Positions 1-8,872 of a stretch of 64,000 nucleotides of DNA are shown here, in pieces; within the stretch, counting starts at the first letter, position 1; each line of letters starts with the position of its first letter. Made by a program: the position numbers and the translations under genes. This stretch comes from Paraburkholderia sp. D15 (GTDB lineage: Bacteria > Pseudomonadota > Gammaproteobacteria > Burkholderiales > Burkholderiaceae), in the NCBI RefSeq assembly GCF_029910215.1, contig NZ_CP110396.1, positions 2,480,001-2,544,000 on the forward strand, in the 5' to 3' direction. The notes beneath the pieces are model-generated. The model made no database searches, was not told where the DNA came from, and saw only the letters and a list, made by a program, of their open reading frames with translations.

Positions 1-848
1 GTGCCGATCGTTTCCGAACTCGCGACGGATGCCATGTGCGGCGTCACGACGAGATTCGGCGCGCGCCACAACGGATGATCGGCGGGCAGCGGCTCGGTCG
101 GGAAAACGTCGACGATGGCGCCGCCCAGTTGACCCGTGGCGAGCGCCGCGCTCAGATCCCCGGGCACCAGATGTTCGCCGCGACCGACGTGGATGAGCTT
201 CGAGCCGGGCCGCAGTCGCGCGAAGGTCTGTGCGTTGAGCAGGCCGCGCGTTTCGGCGGTGAGCGGCAGCAGGCAGACGAGGATGTCGGTGGCGTCGAGA
301 AACGCGTTCAGACTTTGAGCGCCCGCGAACGTCTGCACGCCGGGCAGATCGCGCGCATTGCGCGCCCAGCCGCGTACCGCGAAGCCGAGACGGTGCAGAT
401 CCAGCGCGACGCGGCTGCCGATTTCGCCGAGCCCCATGATGCCCACCGCGCACTGCGACGGATCGCGCTGTTCGTAGCGCAGCCAGCGCTGTTCGCGCTG
501 ATTGGCCAGTACGCGATCGAAGTGACGGTGATAGTGCAGCACGCCCCACGTGACGAATTCGCTCATTCCGCTTGCGTGCCTCGGATCGACGACGCGGCAA
601 ACCGGCACGGACGGCAAGGTGGGATCGGCCAGGATGTTATCGACGCCGGCCGCGATGCTGTGGACGAGGCGCAGGCGGGACAGCGCGGCGAGCGCCCCGG
701 CGGGCGGGTTCCAGCAGACGGCGATTTGCGCGTCGGCGGCGGCGGGCGTGCCGTGCATCACGACGTCGAGTTCGGGGGCGGCGCGAAGAATCGATGGCAT
801 GAGATGTGACATGTCGTAGTCACGGCTCATCAGAACGAGTTTGGTCAT
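1..848 (-). CDS. D-2-hydroxyacid dehydrogenase, GhrA-like (3' end beyond window)
   Basis: NAD(P)H-dependent 2-ketoacid reductase of the glyoxylate/hydroxypyruvate reductase A group, predicted cytoplasmic. Reading the minus strand from the ATG at 848 gives MTKLVLMSRDYDMSHLMPSI and about 282 residues without a stop. The dinucleotide-binding motif GIMGLGEIGSRVA follows the sequence DPSQCAV, and the family's catalytic arginine (HVGRGEHL) and histidine (VTPHMASV) are present. The family is usually about 310 residues, so only the C-terminal end is missing, cut by the window edge. It lies 67 bp downstream of the aldolase-like gene on the same strand and may be co-transcribed. The substrate cannot be told from sequence. 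Confidence 0.85.
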   Translation of the reverse strand, partial: MTKLVLMSRDYDMSHLMPSILRAAPELDVVMHGTPAAADAQIAVCWNPPAGALAALSRLRLVHSIAAGVDNILADPTLPSVPVCRVVDPRHASGMSEFVTWGVLHYHRHFDRVLANQREQRWLRYEQRDPSQCAVGIMGLGEIGSRVALDLHRLGFAVRGWARNARDLPGVQTFAGAQSLNAFLDATDILVCLLPLTAETRGLLNAQTFARLRPGSKLIHVGRGEHLVPGDLSAALATGQLGGAIVDVFPTEPLPADHPLWRAPNLVVTPHMASVASSETIG

Positions 849-915
849 GGCGCGAGGGTTCGCATGCGCGGGGCGCGCATGCGGGTCGTTGTCGAGGAAG
901 GACGAAGCGGAAGGG

Positions 916-1683
916 TTAGCGGCGATAGTCGTTCTGCGGGTCTTCGATCAACCTGAGGGCGGCGCGCCACGCGAGCTGCGCGATCTCGGCGGAGTCGTCG
1001 CGGTTGAACTGGCTCGACGTGAGTTCGCAGACCTCGCGCGACGGGAGGCGCAGCGCGCTGCCGCCCGCGAGGGCGTTGATCTGCGCCTGGCATGCGCGTT
1101 CGAGGAAATAGATTTCGTGGAAGGCTTCGGCGGCGGTGGCGCCGCCTGCCAGCAGGCCGTGATTGCGCAGGATCATCGCCTTGTGCGTGCCGAGGTCGCG
1201 CACCAGGCGCTCGCGTTCGCCGAGGTCGAGCGCGATGCCTTCGTAGTCGTGATAGGCGAGCCGGCCGTAGAACTTCAGTGCATGCTGGCTGATGGGCAGA
1301 AGGCCTTGTTCCTGTGCCGCGACGCCGATGCCGGCGGCGGTGTGGGTGTGAATCACGAAATGCAGATCGTCGCGCGCGGCGTGCACGGCGGAGTGGATCG
1401 TGAAACCGGCGGCGTTGACGCGAAAGCGCGCGGGGTCTTCGGCGGCGCGATCGTCGATGACCTTGCCGGTGTGGTCGATCTTGACGAGATCGGAGGCGCG
1501 CATTTCGTGGAACAGCACGCCGTAACGGTTGATCAGGAACGTGGGGGTGTCGCCGGGCAGACGCGCGGTGATGTGCGTGTCGATCATGTCCGTCATGCGG
1601 AAATGCGCGATCAGACGGTAGAGCGCGGCGAGGTCTTCGCGGGTTTGCTGTTCAATGGTGGTCGATGATGAAGCGGCGAGCAT
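916..1683 (-). CDS. Class II aldolase/adducin family protein
   Basis: 255-residue member of the zinc-dependent class II aldolase/adducin fold (fuculose-phosphate aldolase relatives). The metal site is visible: HTHT near residue 113 and the NHGLLAGG segment near residue 178 supply the usual histidines. The family includes aldolases, decarboxylases and proteins with no known activity, so the reaction is not assigned. It is transcribed towards the 2-hydroxyacid dehydrogenase 67 bp downstream; together they suggest catabolism of a small hydroxyacid or sugar-derived substrate (inference). Full length for the family. The ATG at 1683 starts MLAASSSTTIEQQ. Confidence 0.88.
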   Translation of the reverse strand: MLAASSSTTIEQQTREDLAALYRLIAHFRMTDMIDTHITARLPGDTPTFLINRYGVLFHEMRASDLVKIDHTGKVIDDRAAEDPARFRVNAAGFTIHSAVHAARDDLHFVIHTHTAAGIGVAAQEQGLLPISQHALKFYGRLAYHDYEGIALDLGERERLVRDLGTHKAMILRNHGLLAGGATAAEAFHEIYFLERACQAQINALAGGSALRLPSREVCELTSSQFNRDDSAEIAQLAWRAALRLIEDPQNDYRR

Positions 1684-2027
1684 GGTGGGGAGGGCTCCTC
1701 GTGTGGGCGCGTTGGGCGGGGCGATAGGGATAGTGGTGGGTGGAGTGTAGACGTGTCAAATTCGTTGTGTTTATTTGGGGCATTAGGGGGGTGAATGGGG
1801 GAGGGGGTGGTTTTGGGTGGTTTTGGGTGCTGCTGGGTGGGTTCCGCGGCCGCTTGCGAATCGAGCGTTCCGGTCGATTTTTCTGTCAGGCAATTAGAGC
1901 GCCGGCTTTTCCGGGCCTCGTCGTTGACTTGTTCAAGATGTGGCGTTTCGACGGACCACGTCCATGAGCCGTAACTGATCTGCTTTGGTTGGACACATTC
2001 ACGCAACTTCGTCAGAGCGGCATCATA
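1684..2027. other. Intergenic region, left edge of the low-GC island
   Basis: No convincing gene on either strand. The part next to the aldolase is strongly G-biased on the plus strand and holds the G-quadruplex candidate listed separately. From about 1860 the base composition falls towards the AT-rich immunity region, so the edge of the island probably lies here. No repeat or integrase site was recognised. Confidence 0.6.
1786..1841 (+). other. Candidate G-quadruplex-forming tract
   Basis: The plus strand holds seven runs of at least three G separated by loops of 1 to 7 bases: G6 at 1786, G5 at 1797 and 1803, then GGG at 1815, 1825, 1835 and 1839. This fits the usual G3+N1-7 pattern more than once over. 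It lies about 100 bp upstream of the aldolase start, where that gene's promoter is expected. Confidence 0.5.
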
Positions 2028-2291
2028 TTATTTAGTTGAGCCGCGAGATAGCGGAGCTGGTTCTTCAAAATCAAACTCTCTTGATTTATTGTTTTGCGCT
2101 GCTTCCTTGAGCTTCTCAGAAACAAATGTCGAGGAAGGTTTCTCCTTTATTCGGAAAGTGTCGGCATTCTGAACTCGCTTCTCAATCAGGATAATTTTAT
2201 TGAAGACTGCGGCTTGCGGATATGTCTTGAAGATCGATTCGTTCATATCAACGGCATCGTCTACGGTTCGAGTCACATGACAACTCTTCAT
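2028..2291 (-). pseudogene. Imm11/DUF1629-like immunity protein fragment
   Basis: 87-codon ORF with an ATG at 2291 preceded by GGAGG at a 7-base spacing, so it could be translated. The segment NADTFRIKEKPSSTFVSEKL followed by KEAAQNN and EFDFEEP resembles the C-terminal end of Imm11/DUF1629-type immunity proteins, which are usually about 180 to 200 residues. That points to a 5'-truncated gene rather than an intact one. It lies last in the tail of immunity-like genes behind the Rhs effector. AT-rich compared with the chromosome. The family link is pattern recognition only; a genuine small gene of other function is possible. Confidence 0.45.
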
Positions 2292-2360
2292 AGATTAACC
2301 TCCACCGTTTCGGATGATTCGCCAGAGGGTAGAGCCTTTTGTAGGCGGGTAGGAATGCTT

Positions 2361-2538
2361 TTAGTGAGGAAGCAACTTTTGTAATGCTACTTCCACGCGT
2401 AGTAAGCCTTGGCTTCGTTTCGCTTTCGTGATCCAAAAAACCAATTCGGAAGCCGATTCAATGTACGGTATGTCTCCATCGATGTTAATTTTTTGTGCGG
2501 CCGTGGGATGATTCAGTAAGCTCGATCAATTTTTCCAT
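2361..2538 (-). pseudogene. Frameshifted small ORF after the immunity-like gene
   Basis: An ATG at 2538, 13 bp after the stop of the preceding immunity-like gene, opens MEKLIELTESSHG and stops after a further four codons. If the frame is shifted by one base near 2510, reading continues as HPTAAQKINIDGDIPYIESA and on to LQKLLPH, ending at the TAA at 2361. The shifted part has protein-like composition and no start codon of its own, so this looks like a gene of about 59 codons broken by one indel. No family was recognised. A chance open frame cannot be excluded. Confidence 0.35.
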
Positions 2539-2551
2539 GGGCCCGAAGTTG

Positions 2552-3148
2552 TTAAATATTAACTAGCGGAGTTAGATTGGCAAATAGTGAGGCCGATTGT
2601 ATGGCTTCTGCGAGAGGTGATGCGATCACTGGATCAATCATGATTATGTTTTTGACAAAAAAGAAGGTTGCGTCACCAGCTTTCTGTTTGTCGATTGCGA
2701 GTGATTTAATATTTTTTATCGTAAAGCTGTCTGGATTTTCGCCGCGCTCTAGTCGACTTAGGGCGAGGGGTTTTCCAGCATATTCTGAATTTCGATAGTC
2801 AAAGCAATCTATTTTTTTGTTTGTGTGGATGAGAAAATACGTTTTTTCAGTTGACTTTCCATTGTGATAGTGCGTCTCGCATTTTTCGATCTGCGTGTCA
2901 TTCTGAAAATCGTGGATTAATGACGCCAATTGTTCAGATGCAAAAAAAGCTCCAGACGTTGTCAGGAAAAAATCTGCTTTCAATTTTCGAACGGCTTTGT
3001 CCATCTTTACATGGATTTTGACGTCGCGGATGTCCACTGGAAGCCCCATCTGGTAGTAGCCGGCTAAACGAGGTACAAACTCCACGTCGCCGTCGACAAA
3101 TCCCGTTTGGTACTCATGCCGCAAAATAAAATATTTCATATTAGACAT
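2552..3148 (-). CDS. Immunity-like protein (DUF1629/Imm11 or Imm43 type)
   Basis: 198 residues, no signal peptide and no membrane segment. It begins MSNMKYFILRHEYQTG and carries the central motif KIDCFDYRNSEYAG, features reminiscent of the MXAN_0049/Imm11 and Imm43 immunity families that neutralise contact-delivered toxins. It is AT-rich and stands second behind the Rhs effector on the same strand, so it is probably an immunity gene kept from an earlier toxin tip rather than the partner of the present one, which has a SUKH gene directly behind it (inference). The family assignment is tentative. The start at 3148 sits six bases after TTAGAGA, a weak ribosome binding site. Confidence 0.6.
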   Translation of the reverse strand: MSNMKYFILRHEYQTGFVDGDVEFVPRLAGYYQMGLPVDIRDVKIHVKMDKAVRKLKADFFLTTSGAFFASEQLASLIHDFQNDTQIEKCETHYHNGKSTEKTYFLIHTNKKIDCFDYRNSEYAGKPLALSRLERGENPDSFTIKNIKSLAIDKQKAGDATFFFVKNIIMIDPVIASPLAEAIQSASLFANLTPLVNI

Positions 3149-3566
3149 TCTCTAACAACAAGATCGTGTTCCGGCTGGCCGTGGGTCAGTGCTTTGCAAT
3201 CTAATGTTATCGGAACCCGAACTCATTTTCATGCTGCACTCGATCGATCCGATTTTTATTCGGCTTCGAAAAATCGCGTTCAGGCTGCATCACAATAAGA
3301 TTCCAAGCGTCTGCGCCATGCAAATATTTTCCCAAAACGAGAGCTTAGTTGCGCTCATTGGAACGGTCGAGCCACGATTTACTGCCGCCCTGAGGTGGTT
3401 TCGAACGGTTCGACACTTCGAAGGTATCAAGGTGTGCTGCGTAACCGTTCGATACTGTTTTATTAGTAAGCTCAATCGATGCAGGTAAATGCTGGTCTGG
3501 AAGTTGGGATAAATATATTAAATTCACCCATTCGCCCGTATTCGGCCTGCGACCAGGAATGACGCG
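3149..3566. other. AT-rich gap between two immunity genes
   Basis: No confident gene. A minus-strand open frame of about 60 codons (3345-3527) lacks a ribosome binding site and known motifs. The stretch holds copies of a CGAACGGTT-type sequence in both orientations around 3365-3455. Composition matches the neighbouring immunity genes. It may be the remains of a displaced Rhs toxin tip, but nothing in it identifies one. Confidence 0.4.
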
Positions 3567-4061
3567 TTAAATTTTGTCTTCGTACTCGTCTTCACTTATC
3601 ATTCCGTTAATAAAATCACTGAGAGAATTTGCTACAAATTCGATGGCTTCATTGTTATTGTCGTCGACTACGTCTCTGTTTAATAAATGAATTTTTTGGT
3701 CATCGAGGTCCATCAAAAAGGGGAATCCGCTAACATCAAATCCAAATGGGAGATATTTTTTGGGGTCAAACAGTCTTTGATGTTCGCCGAATTCAATGTA
3801 CTCCTCTTCCAATGTTTCTTGTTTTTCTCGAGTCTTATATTTGATCGGATAAAATCCGTTAAAAGTTATTTCGTCGGCCTCCGACGGACTGCTGTCTTCG
3901 GGTACGTAGTACATTTTAAAAACGTCTGGCACTCCGCCGTTTCCACGTAGATAATGATCCCTCAAAGTTGAGGGGAAGGTTATATTGAATCTGGATTCAA
4001 TATAACTAAAATCATCATTATTTAGCGGGGCGGCGAATTGAATTAGCTTAAGTCTAGACAT
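3567..4061 (-). CDS. SMI1/KNR4 (SUKH-1) family immunity protein
   Basis: 164 residues with the SUKH pattern: an N-terminal helix-rich part with DFSYIESRFNITFPSTLRDH, then LRGNGG, then LPFGFDVSGFPFLMDL in the middle. SUKH proteins are known immunity partners of nuclease toxins, including HNH/EndoVII-fold toxins such as the WHH type. The gene starts 12 bp behind the stop of the rhs gene on the same strand, the standard effector-immunity order, so it is the likely cognate immunity protein. Predicted cytoplasmic. AT-rich like the toxin tip, suggesting both were acquired together. The cognate pairing is inference from position and family. Confidence 0.85.
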   Translation of the reverse strand: MSRLKLIQFAAPLNNDDFSYIESRFNITFPSTLRDHYLRGNGGVPDVFKMYYVPEDSSPSEADEITFNGFYPIKYKTREKQETLEEEYIEFGEHQRLFDPKKYLPFGFDVSGFPFLMDLDDQKIHLLNRDVVDDNNNEAIEFVANSLSDFINGMISEDEYEDKI

Positions 4062-4073
4062 GATTTTCTCCTG

Positions 4074-7000
4074 TTAGCAGCCACTGCTCTTGGTATCTCG
4101 CCAGCCTTTCTTCTCCGCAAAGGCTCTGGCTTCGGTTTTTCCGTATTTGGTTCCACTATATTTCTGATATTGAGAGACCCCGCCATCGTGGGAAATTGAG
4201 CTATGTATTTTTTTGTCCACAAACTGCATGGTGACTTCGCCGGTTTCTGGATTGAAATCGCTCATGTGATGCCAGGTATAATCCTGCGCCTCTGATCTTG
4301 GAATTCCAGATTTCAAAAACGCCTGCGTATCATCTAAGCCTCTCGCACCTTGCATTTTGATAGTTACAATGCTTTTTTGACCTTCACCCGCCGGGAAAAG
4401 ACCATTTTCGGAAAAGTCGACGCTCGGTACTCGTGCAGCCCAACCAAGTGGATCAATCCACACCTTCGGATTCGGCGCATACCCATACAGATTCTCCCCA
4501 CCCAACACCCCAATCGGATCCTGGCTAACAAACCGCCCCACATCCGGATCGTAATACCTGAACGTGTTGTAATGCAGCCCGGTACTGTCATCCGCATATT
4601 GCCCGGCAAACCGCAACGGTTGATCGGTCCGCGCAAGCGGCAACACATCCTCGCCATGCTCGACCTTACCCCACGCCGAATAATGCCCCGCCCAGGCTAA
4701 TTCCCCGGCCTCATCCGTCACCTCCAGCGGCGCGCCGACGAGATCGGTGTGGAAATGATAGACACGCGCCTTGCGCTTCGCTCCCTCGATCACAACCGAA
4801 GCAAACGCTTCCGCAATGACCTCATCCACCCGCGCGACCGGCGAATACGCAGCCTCAGGGCTATACACATAGCTGCTCACACCAGTCTCGCGAATCTCCT
4901 GCACCATGCGCAGACCTTGCCATACGAAGCCGCGATGTTCAGGCGCGTGATGCAAACCGAACGTATCTCGCCGTGTCTCCGTTTTGGCGGTCCGTCGACC
5001 AAGCGGATCGTACTGAAAGCGCGCCTCCACGACACCGCGAATGTTTTCCGTGCGCACAGCGATCAGCCGATCCTGCGCGTCGTACTCGAAATGCTGAACC
5101 CGATTCGCGCCCTTGCGCTTCGTCGCGAGATTTCCCCACGCGTCATATTCAAAGCGCAGGTCTTGCCACATCCGCAGCCGGTTGCCTTCCACGTAACCCC
5201 GGCTGGCACGTTGCGCGTCATCGAGCAGATTGCCCGCTGCGTCCCATGCGAATGTCTCGACACTATTCCCTGACGCGCGGAACTGTCGCAACAACTGTCC
5301 CGCCGGATCGTATCGATACTGCGTGCTGCCGCGCAGACCGTCGTCCAGCTCAGCCAGTTCTCCATTCGCATCGTATCGATAGCTGCGCCAGAACTTGCCG
5401 GTCGATGCCTGGATCGCCTTCGTCGCGACATCAGCGGATTCCCACAGCCGGCGACCCAGCGGATCGTAACCCGTGCGATGCAAAAGGTGCCCTTGCGAGC
5501 GCGTCACTTCACGATGAAGATCGTCGCGCTCGAAATCGCTCACGACCTGATCGCCGCTTCGGATCTGGTGCACATGTCCCGAGCCGTAGCGCAGCGTGTC
5601 GATCGGTTGTCCGTGCGGGAGCGTGAGCGTCGTGACATGGTCCAGTTCGTCGAGCGCATAGCGCACCGCGCCGTGGACGCCATGCTCCGCGACCAATCGG
5701 CCTGCCTTGTCGTACTCGAACTTCAACGTGTCCGGTTCGATGCCCAGCTCAATGCCCGCGTCCGTCGGCACGCGTTCGACGGTAAGCAGCCGGTCGCCGA
5801 TATCGCGGCTGTAGCGTGTGACTTCAGTCCCGGTGGATTGCGCGATCAGATTGCCCATTCTGTCGCGTTCGAACTGAACGACTCGCACAGGTCGATCAAG
5901 CGTGCCGCCAGGCTTGTTATCCACCAAAGATGGATCGGCCACACCGGTAGTTTCGATCGACCGCAAGTCGCCAGTTTCGTCATAGGCAAACCGCCGCATC
6001 AACCCATCAGGCCGAGTCTCCGATTGCAATCGCGCGCCTCGATCGTAGCTGAATATAAAGCGTGCGCCGGTATCGCTTGCGAGTTCCGTGAGCTGCCCTT
6101 CGCTGTCGTACCGATAGTGCAACCTGCGACCGGACGGGTCGACGGCTTCGAGTACCTGACCACGCGCGTTGCGCAACCATTGCCGGATTTTTCCGCCGGT
6201 ACCAATATGCCGAACCGGCAAACCGGCCGGGTCATAGTCGAATGTTTCTTCGCTGCCGTCGGGCAGTAGTACGCGCAACGTTTCGCCAGTCGGCCGACGC
6301 GTGTAGTGCACGCGTTCGCCAATCGCATTCTCTGTCGCAATCAATCGGCCCAGCGCATCATACTCGTAGCGCGTGACCTTGCCGGAGCAGTCGGTGTATT
6401 CGACCAGTTCGCCGAGCCGGTTCCATTCGAGCGTCTTGCGTCCGCCGCGTGCATCGATATGTGCGTGGGGCAGGGCGGTCAGTGCTTCGGGATATTCGTA
6501 TCGATCGGTTCGTCCCAGCGGATCGCGCGTGTTGAGCAACCGTCCTTGACGATCATAAGTGGCTCGCCAGATGCTGCCGTCGGGCAGCGTCACTTGCGCG
6601 GGCCGGAGGCTGTTGGCGTCGTAGCGCGTGAGCGTGGTGCGTCCGAGCGGATCGGTTTCCGCGATGATGCGTCCGGCGTCATCGTATTCGAACGCGATTT
6701 GTCGATCGCCGGGTAGATGCACAAGACTGGGAAAGCCCGCTTGACCGTATTCGATCGCGTAGCGAGCGCCATCCAGATCCGTGCATTCGATCACCTGGAA
6801 CTGCGCGTCATATCGCCAGCGCGCTGTGCGGCCGTCCGCGTGGCGGACCCAGCTTTCGCGCGCGTCCACGTCGTAATCTAGCGTCCAGCGTTCGCCTTCG
6901 CTGGTATGCGTCGCGACGACGCGTGATTGACCGGCGACGTCTGCCCATTCATAGCCGCAAGTAAAGCCGAGTGCGTTGGTGTGGCTCGTCATCAAACCAT

Positions 7001-8327
7001 CGGCATACGTGAAGCGACGGACGACCGCACCGTTGGCGTCGGTGACCGAAACGAGTTGGCCGTCGTCGTCATAACCGTACGCGACCTGTACGATACGTTC
7101 GCGGTCGTGGAGCGTTGAAACCGTCGCCAGCCGGCCACTCGTTGCCTCGTAGTCCAGCGCGACCTGCATGCCACCACTGGTCAGAATTTCGCGCACGCGT
7201 CCGAGGCTGTCGCGCTCATAGTGCAACCATTGTCCGGCCTGATCTTCCACGCGGCGCACCCATGCAACGCGGTCTGTCGTCGTGTCCAGTCTGCCGAAAT
7301 CGTAGTAGGTCTCGCTCAGGTCGTAGAGCACGTAGCGGCCATCGGGCGTGCAGGTCAGATAGCGTTGTTCGCTTTCGCTGAACGCAGTATGGCCCGGCTG
7401 CACCAGCGGGAAACCGCTCTCGCGGCCTTGTGCATCGATGTACCAGAGCCGGTCGTCGCGTGCTTGCAGGCGCAGTTCCCACGGCAAAACCCAACCGCGG
7501 CCGAGTGTGCCGATCTGGCCGAGGTTGCTCGCGTAGAAGCGTCGCACGACGATCGGTAGCGGCCCTGGCACGGCAAAATCCGTTTCGTCTTCTGCGAGCA
7601 GTACTTTGCGGCCGGTGGTGATATCGACCGGATGTCCGAACAGGCCACCCATGACCCGACTGACGACTGGCGCGGCCACATAACGCCCAACGGCCTCGCC
7701 GATCACATAACCGCCGATGAATTTCGCGGCACACGGCAGGACGGCACGCGATAGTCCACCGGCCGCCTTGATGAGTCCTGCCAGGCCGCCGACGAGTCCA
7801 GCGAGTGCGAATGCCCAATCGACAGCGGTGCGCAGCCACGGCGGTACTTCGTCGTCGACGGGAAGATACGTCGCGGTGCCGCCGCCCATGAAGGTATTGT
7901 GCGAGCCGTCGCTGATCGATGCGCCGCACGTGATCTTGTCCTTCTTGCGCGCGGCGGGTTTGCCGTTGATGAATACGCCCGCCGAGCCCTGCGCGACCAG
8001 TGGCGTCGGACTGTGTTTGCTGCACGACACCGCGCTCGCCGTGGTGTAAGCGGCGGCTTGACCGTTGACGAACACATTGGACGAGCCTGTCGTTATCGAC
8101 CCGCTTGTCGAGGTGAACATCTTGCCGATGGCTTCCCCTAAGCCAAGGATCGCGCTGGCTCCGATACCGGCCGCCAACCCCGCGAGCAACGCCACACCGA
8201 AGCCACAGGTGAAGGTGGCGAACGCGACCGCCGCGATCAGCGCGACGCCCAGCACCGCGCCGACCAGAAAGCCAGTCAACGCGCTGGTGTGCTCGATCGG
8301 ATCGGTGACTCGTGCGGCTTCGAACAT
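4074..8327 (-). CDS. PAAR-Rhs effector with C-terminal WHH nuclease domain
   Basis: 1417-residue type VI secretion effector. Residues 4-13 ([10 protein letters not shown]) match the prePAAR motif of effectors that need an Eag chaperone. They are followed by two to three hydrophobic helices (about 17-66), a PAAR/DUF4150-like region (about 80-155), another hydrophobic stretch, and the YD-repeat Rhs cage (about 235-1295) ending in a DPIG / WIDPLGW segment. The last 120 residues are the toxin: YTWHH near 1352-1354 with histidines near 1375 and 1380 and SHDGG, the WHH group of HNH/EndoVII nucleases. The toxin part is AT-richer than the cage, showing tip exchange. Start: ATG at 8327 behind GGAG. 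Order: vgrG, chaperone, rhs, immunity. Expected action: DNA cleavage in rival cells. Confidence 0.93.
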   Translation of the reverse strand: MFEAARVTDPIEHTSALTGFLVGAVLGVALIAAVAFATFTCGFGVALLAGLAAGIGASAILGLGEAIGKMFTSTSGSITTGSSNVFVNGQAAAYTTASAVSCSKHSPTPLVAQGSAGVFINGKPAARKKDKITCGASISDGSHNTFMGGGTATYLPVDDEVPPWLRTAVDWAFALAGLVGGLAGLIKAAGGLSRAVLPCAAKFIGGYVIGEAVGRYVAAPVVSRVMGGLFGHPVDITTGRKVLLAEDETDFAVPGPLPIVVRRFYASNLGQIGTLGRGWVLPWELRLQARDDRLWYIDAQGRESGFPLVQPGHTAFSESEQRYLTCTPDGRYVLYDLSETYYDFGRLDTTTDRVAWVRRVEDQAGQWLHYERDSLGRVREILTSGGMQVALDYEATSGRLATVSTLHDRERIVQVAYGYDDDGQLVSVTDANGAVVRRFTYADGLMTSHTNALGFTCGYEWADVAGQSRVVATHTSEGERWTLDYDVDARESWVRHADGRTARWRYDAQFQVIECTDLDGARYAIEYGQAGFPSLVHLPGDRQIAFEYDDAGRIIAETDPLGRTTLTRYDANSLRPAQVTLPDGSIWRATYDRQGRLLNTRDPLGRTDRYEYPEALTALPHAHIDARGGRKTLEWNRLGELVEYTDCSGKVTRYEYDALGRLIATENAIGERVHYTRRPTGETLRVLLPDGSEETFDYDPAGLPVRHIGTGGKIRQWLRNARGQVLEAVDPSGRRLHYRYDSEGQLTELASDTGARFIFSYDRGARLQSETRPDGLMRRFAYDETGDLRSIETTGVADPSLVDNKPGGTLDRPVRVVQFERDRMGNLIAQSTGTEVTRYSRDIGDRLLTVERVPTDAGIELGIEPDTLKFEYDKAGRLVAEHGVHGAVRYALDELDHVTTLTLPHGQPIDTLRYGSGHVHQIRSGDQVVSDFERDDLHREVTRSQGHLLHRTGYDPLGRRLWESADVATKAIQASTGKFWRSYRYDANGELAELDDGLRGSTQYRYDPAGQLLRQFRASGNSVETFAWDAAGNLLDDAQRASRGYVEGNRLRMWQDLRFEYDAWGNLATKRKGANRVQHFEYDAQDRLIAVRTENIRGVVEARFQYDPLGRRTAKTETRRDTFGLHHAPEHRGFVWQGLRMVQEIRETGVSSYVYSPEAAYSPVARVDEVIAEAFASVVIEGAKRKARVYHFHTDLVGAPLEVTDEAGELAWAGHYSAWGKVEHGEDVLPLARTDQPLRFAGQYADDSTGLHYNTFRYYDPDVGRFVSQDPIGVLGGENLYGYAPNPKVWIDPLGWAARVPSVDFSENGLFPAGEGQKSIVTIKMQGARGLDDTQAFLKSGIPRSEAQDYTWHHMSDFNPETGEVTMQFVDKKIHSSISHDGGVSQYQKYSGTKYGKTEARAFAEKKGWRDTKSSGC

Positions 8328-8342
8328 GCTGGGTCGCTCCGC

Positions 8343-8816
8343 TTAGAGCTGGACGGATTCGTCGGTGCTATCGGACGGCTGTTGATAACCGTCGAGCCAA
8401 TCGCGCCACAACGTCTCGAAAGCCTCATCGAACGGGCGCGGACTCGACGCGGTGAGAATCAGCGCACGTCGCGGCGCCACGATAAATGCCGCTTGCCGTT
8501 GATGAACCGTGCGATCGCCGTTGCGGTAGCTCGCATCGATGCGCTCGCCCGTCAGAGCGGCTTCGCCGGCGCCAAGCTGTTCGGGCTCGCGGTTCAACAG
8601 CTTGTGACCCGGCATGCGCTTCCTGAGTTGGCTGAGCTGGCGATCGATATAAGCGGACAGCGTTTCGTCTTCATTCAGCCAGTCGCGCGCGACGCTGAGG
8701 TTCGGTTGCTTCGCCGTATCGGCCGGAACGAACAGATTGGTGGTCCGGTCTTCGAAGCCAGGCGGCAGCAGAAGGCTGCCTTCGTGAAACTGGATGCGGG
8801 TCGTGTCGTCGGTCAT
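8343..8816 (-). CDS. Eag-type effector chaperone (DcrB/DUF1795)
   Basis: 157-residue cytoplasmic protein of the DcrB/DUF1795 family; it opens MTDDTTRIQFHEGSLLLPPG and ends in the helix FETLWRDWLDGYQ. Members encoded next to prePAAR-type Rhs effectors (Eag proteins) bind the N-terminal transmembrane helices of the effector and hold them until loading on VgrG. Here the gene lies between vgrG and an rhs gene whose product has exactly that N-terminus, 15 bp upstream of the rhs start. That placement makes the role nearly certain, although it is inferred rather than shown. Confidence 0.9.
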   Translation of the reverse strand: MTDDTTRIQFHEGSLLLPPGFEDRTTNLFVPADTAKQPNLSVARDWLNEDETLSAYIDRQLSQLRKRMPGHKLLNREPEQLGAGEAALTGERIDASYRNGDRTVHQRQAAFIVAPRRALILTASSPRPFDEAFETLWRDWLDGYQQPSDSTDESVQL

Positions 8817-8872
8817 GTTGGTCGTGGTAGGGGCGTGCCTGGCGTGGAAATCGGGCGTCGAAACTTAACGGC

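Noticed and set aside
3345..3527. 60-codon minus-strand frame between the immunity genes
   Set aside because: No ribosome binding site and no recognised motif; kept only as part of the AT-rich gap.
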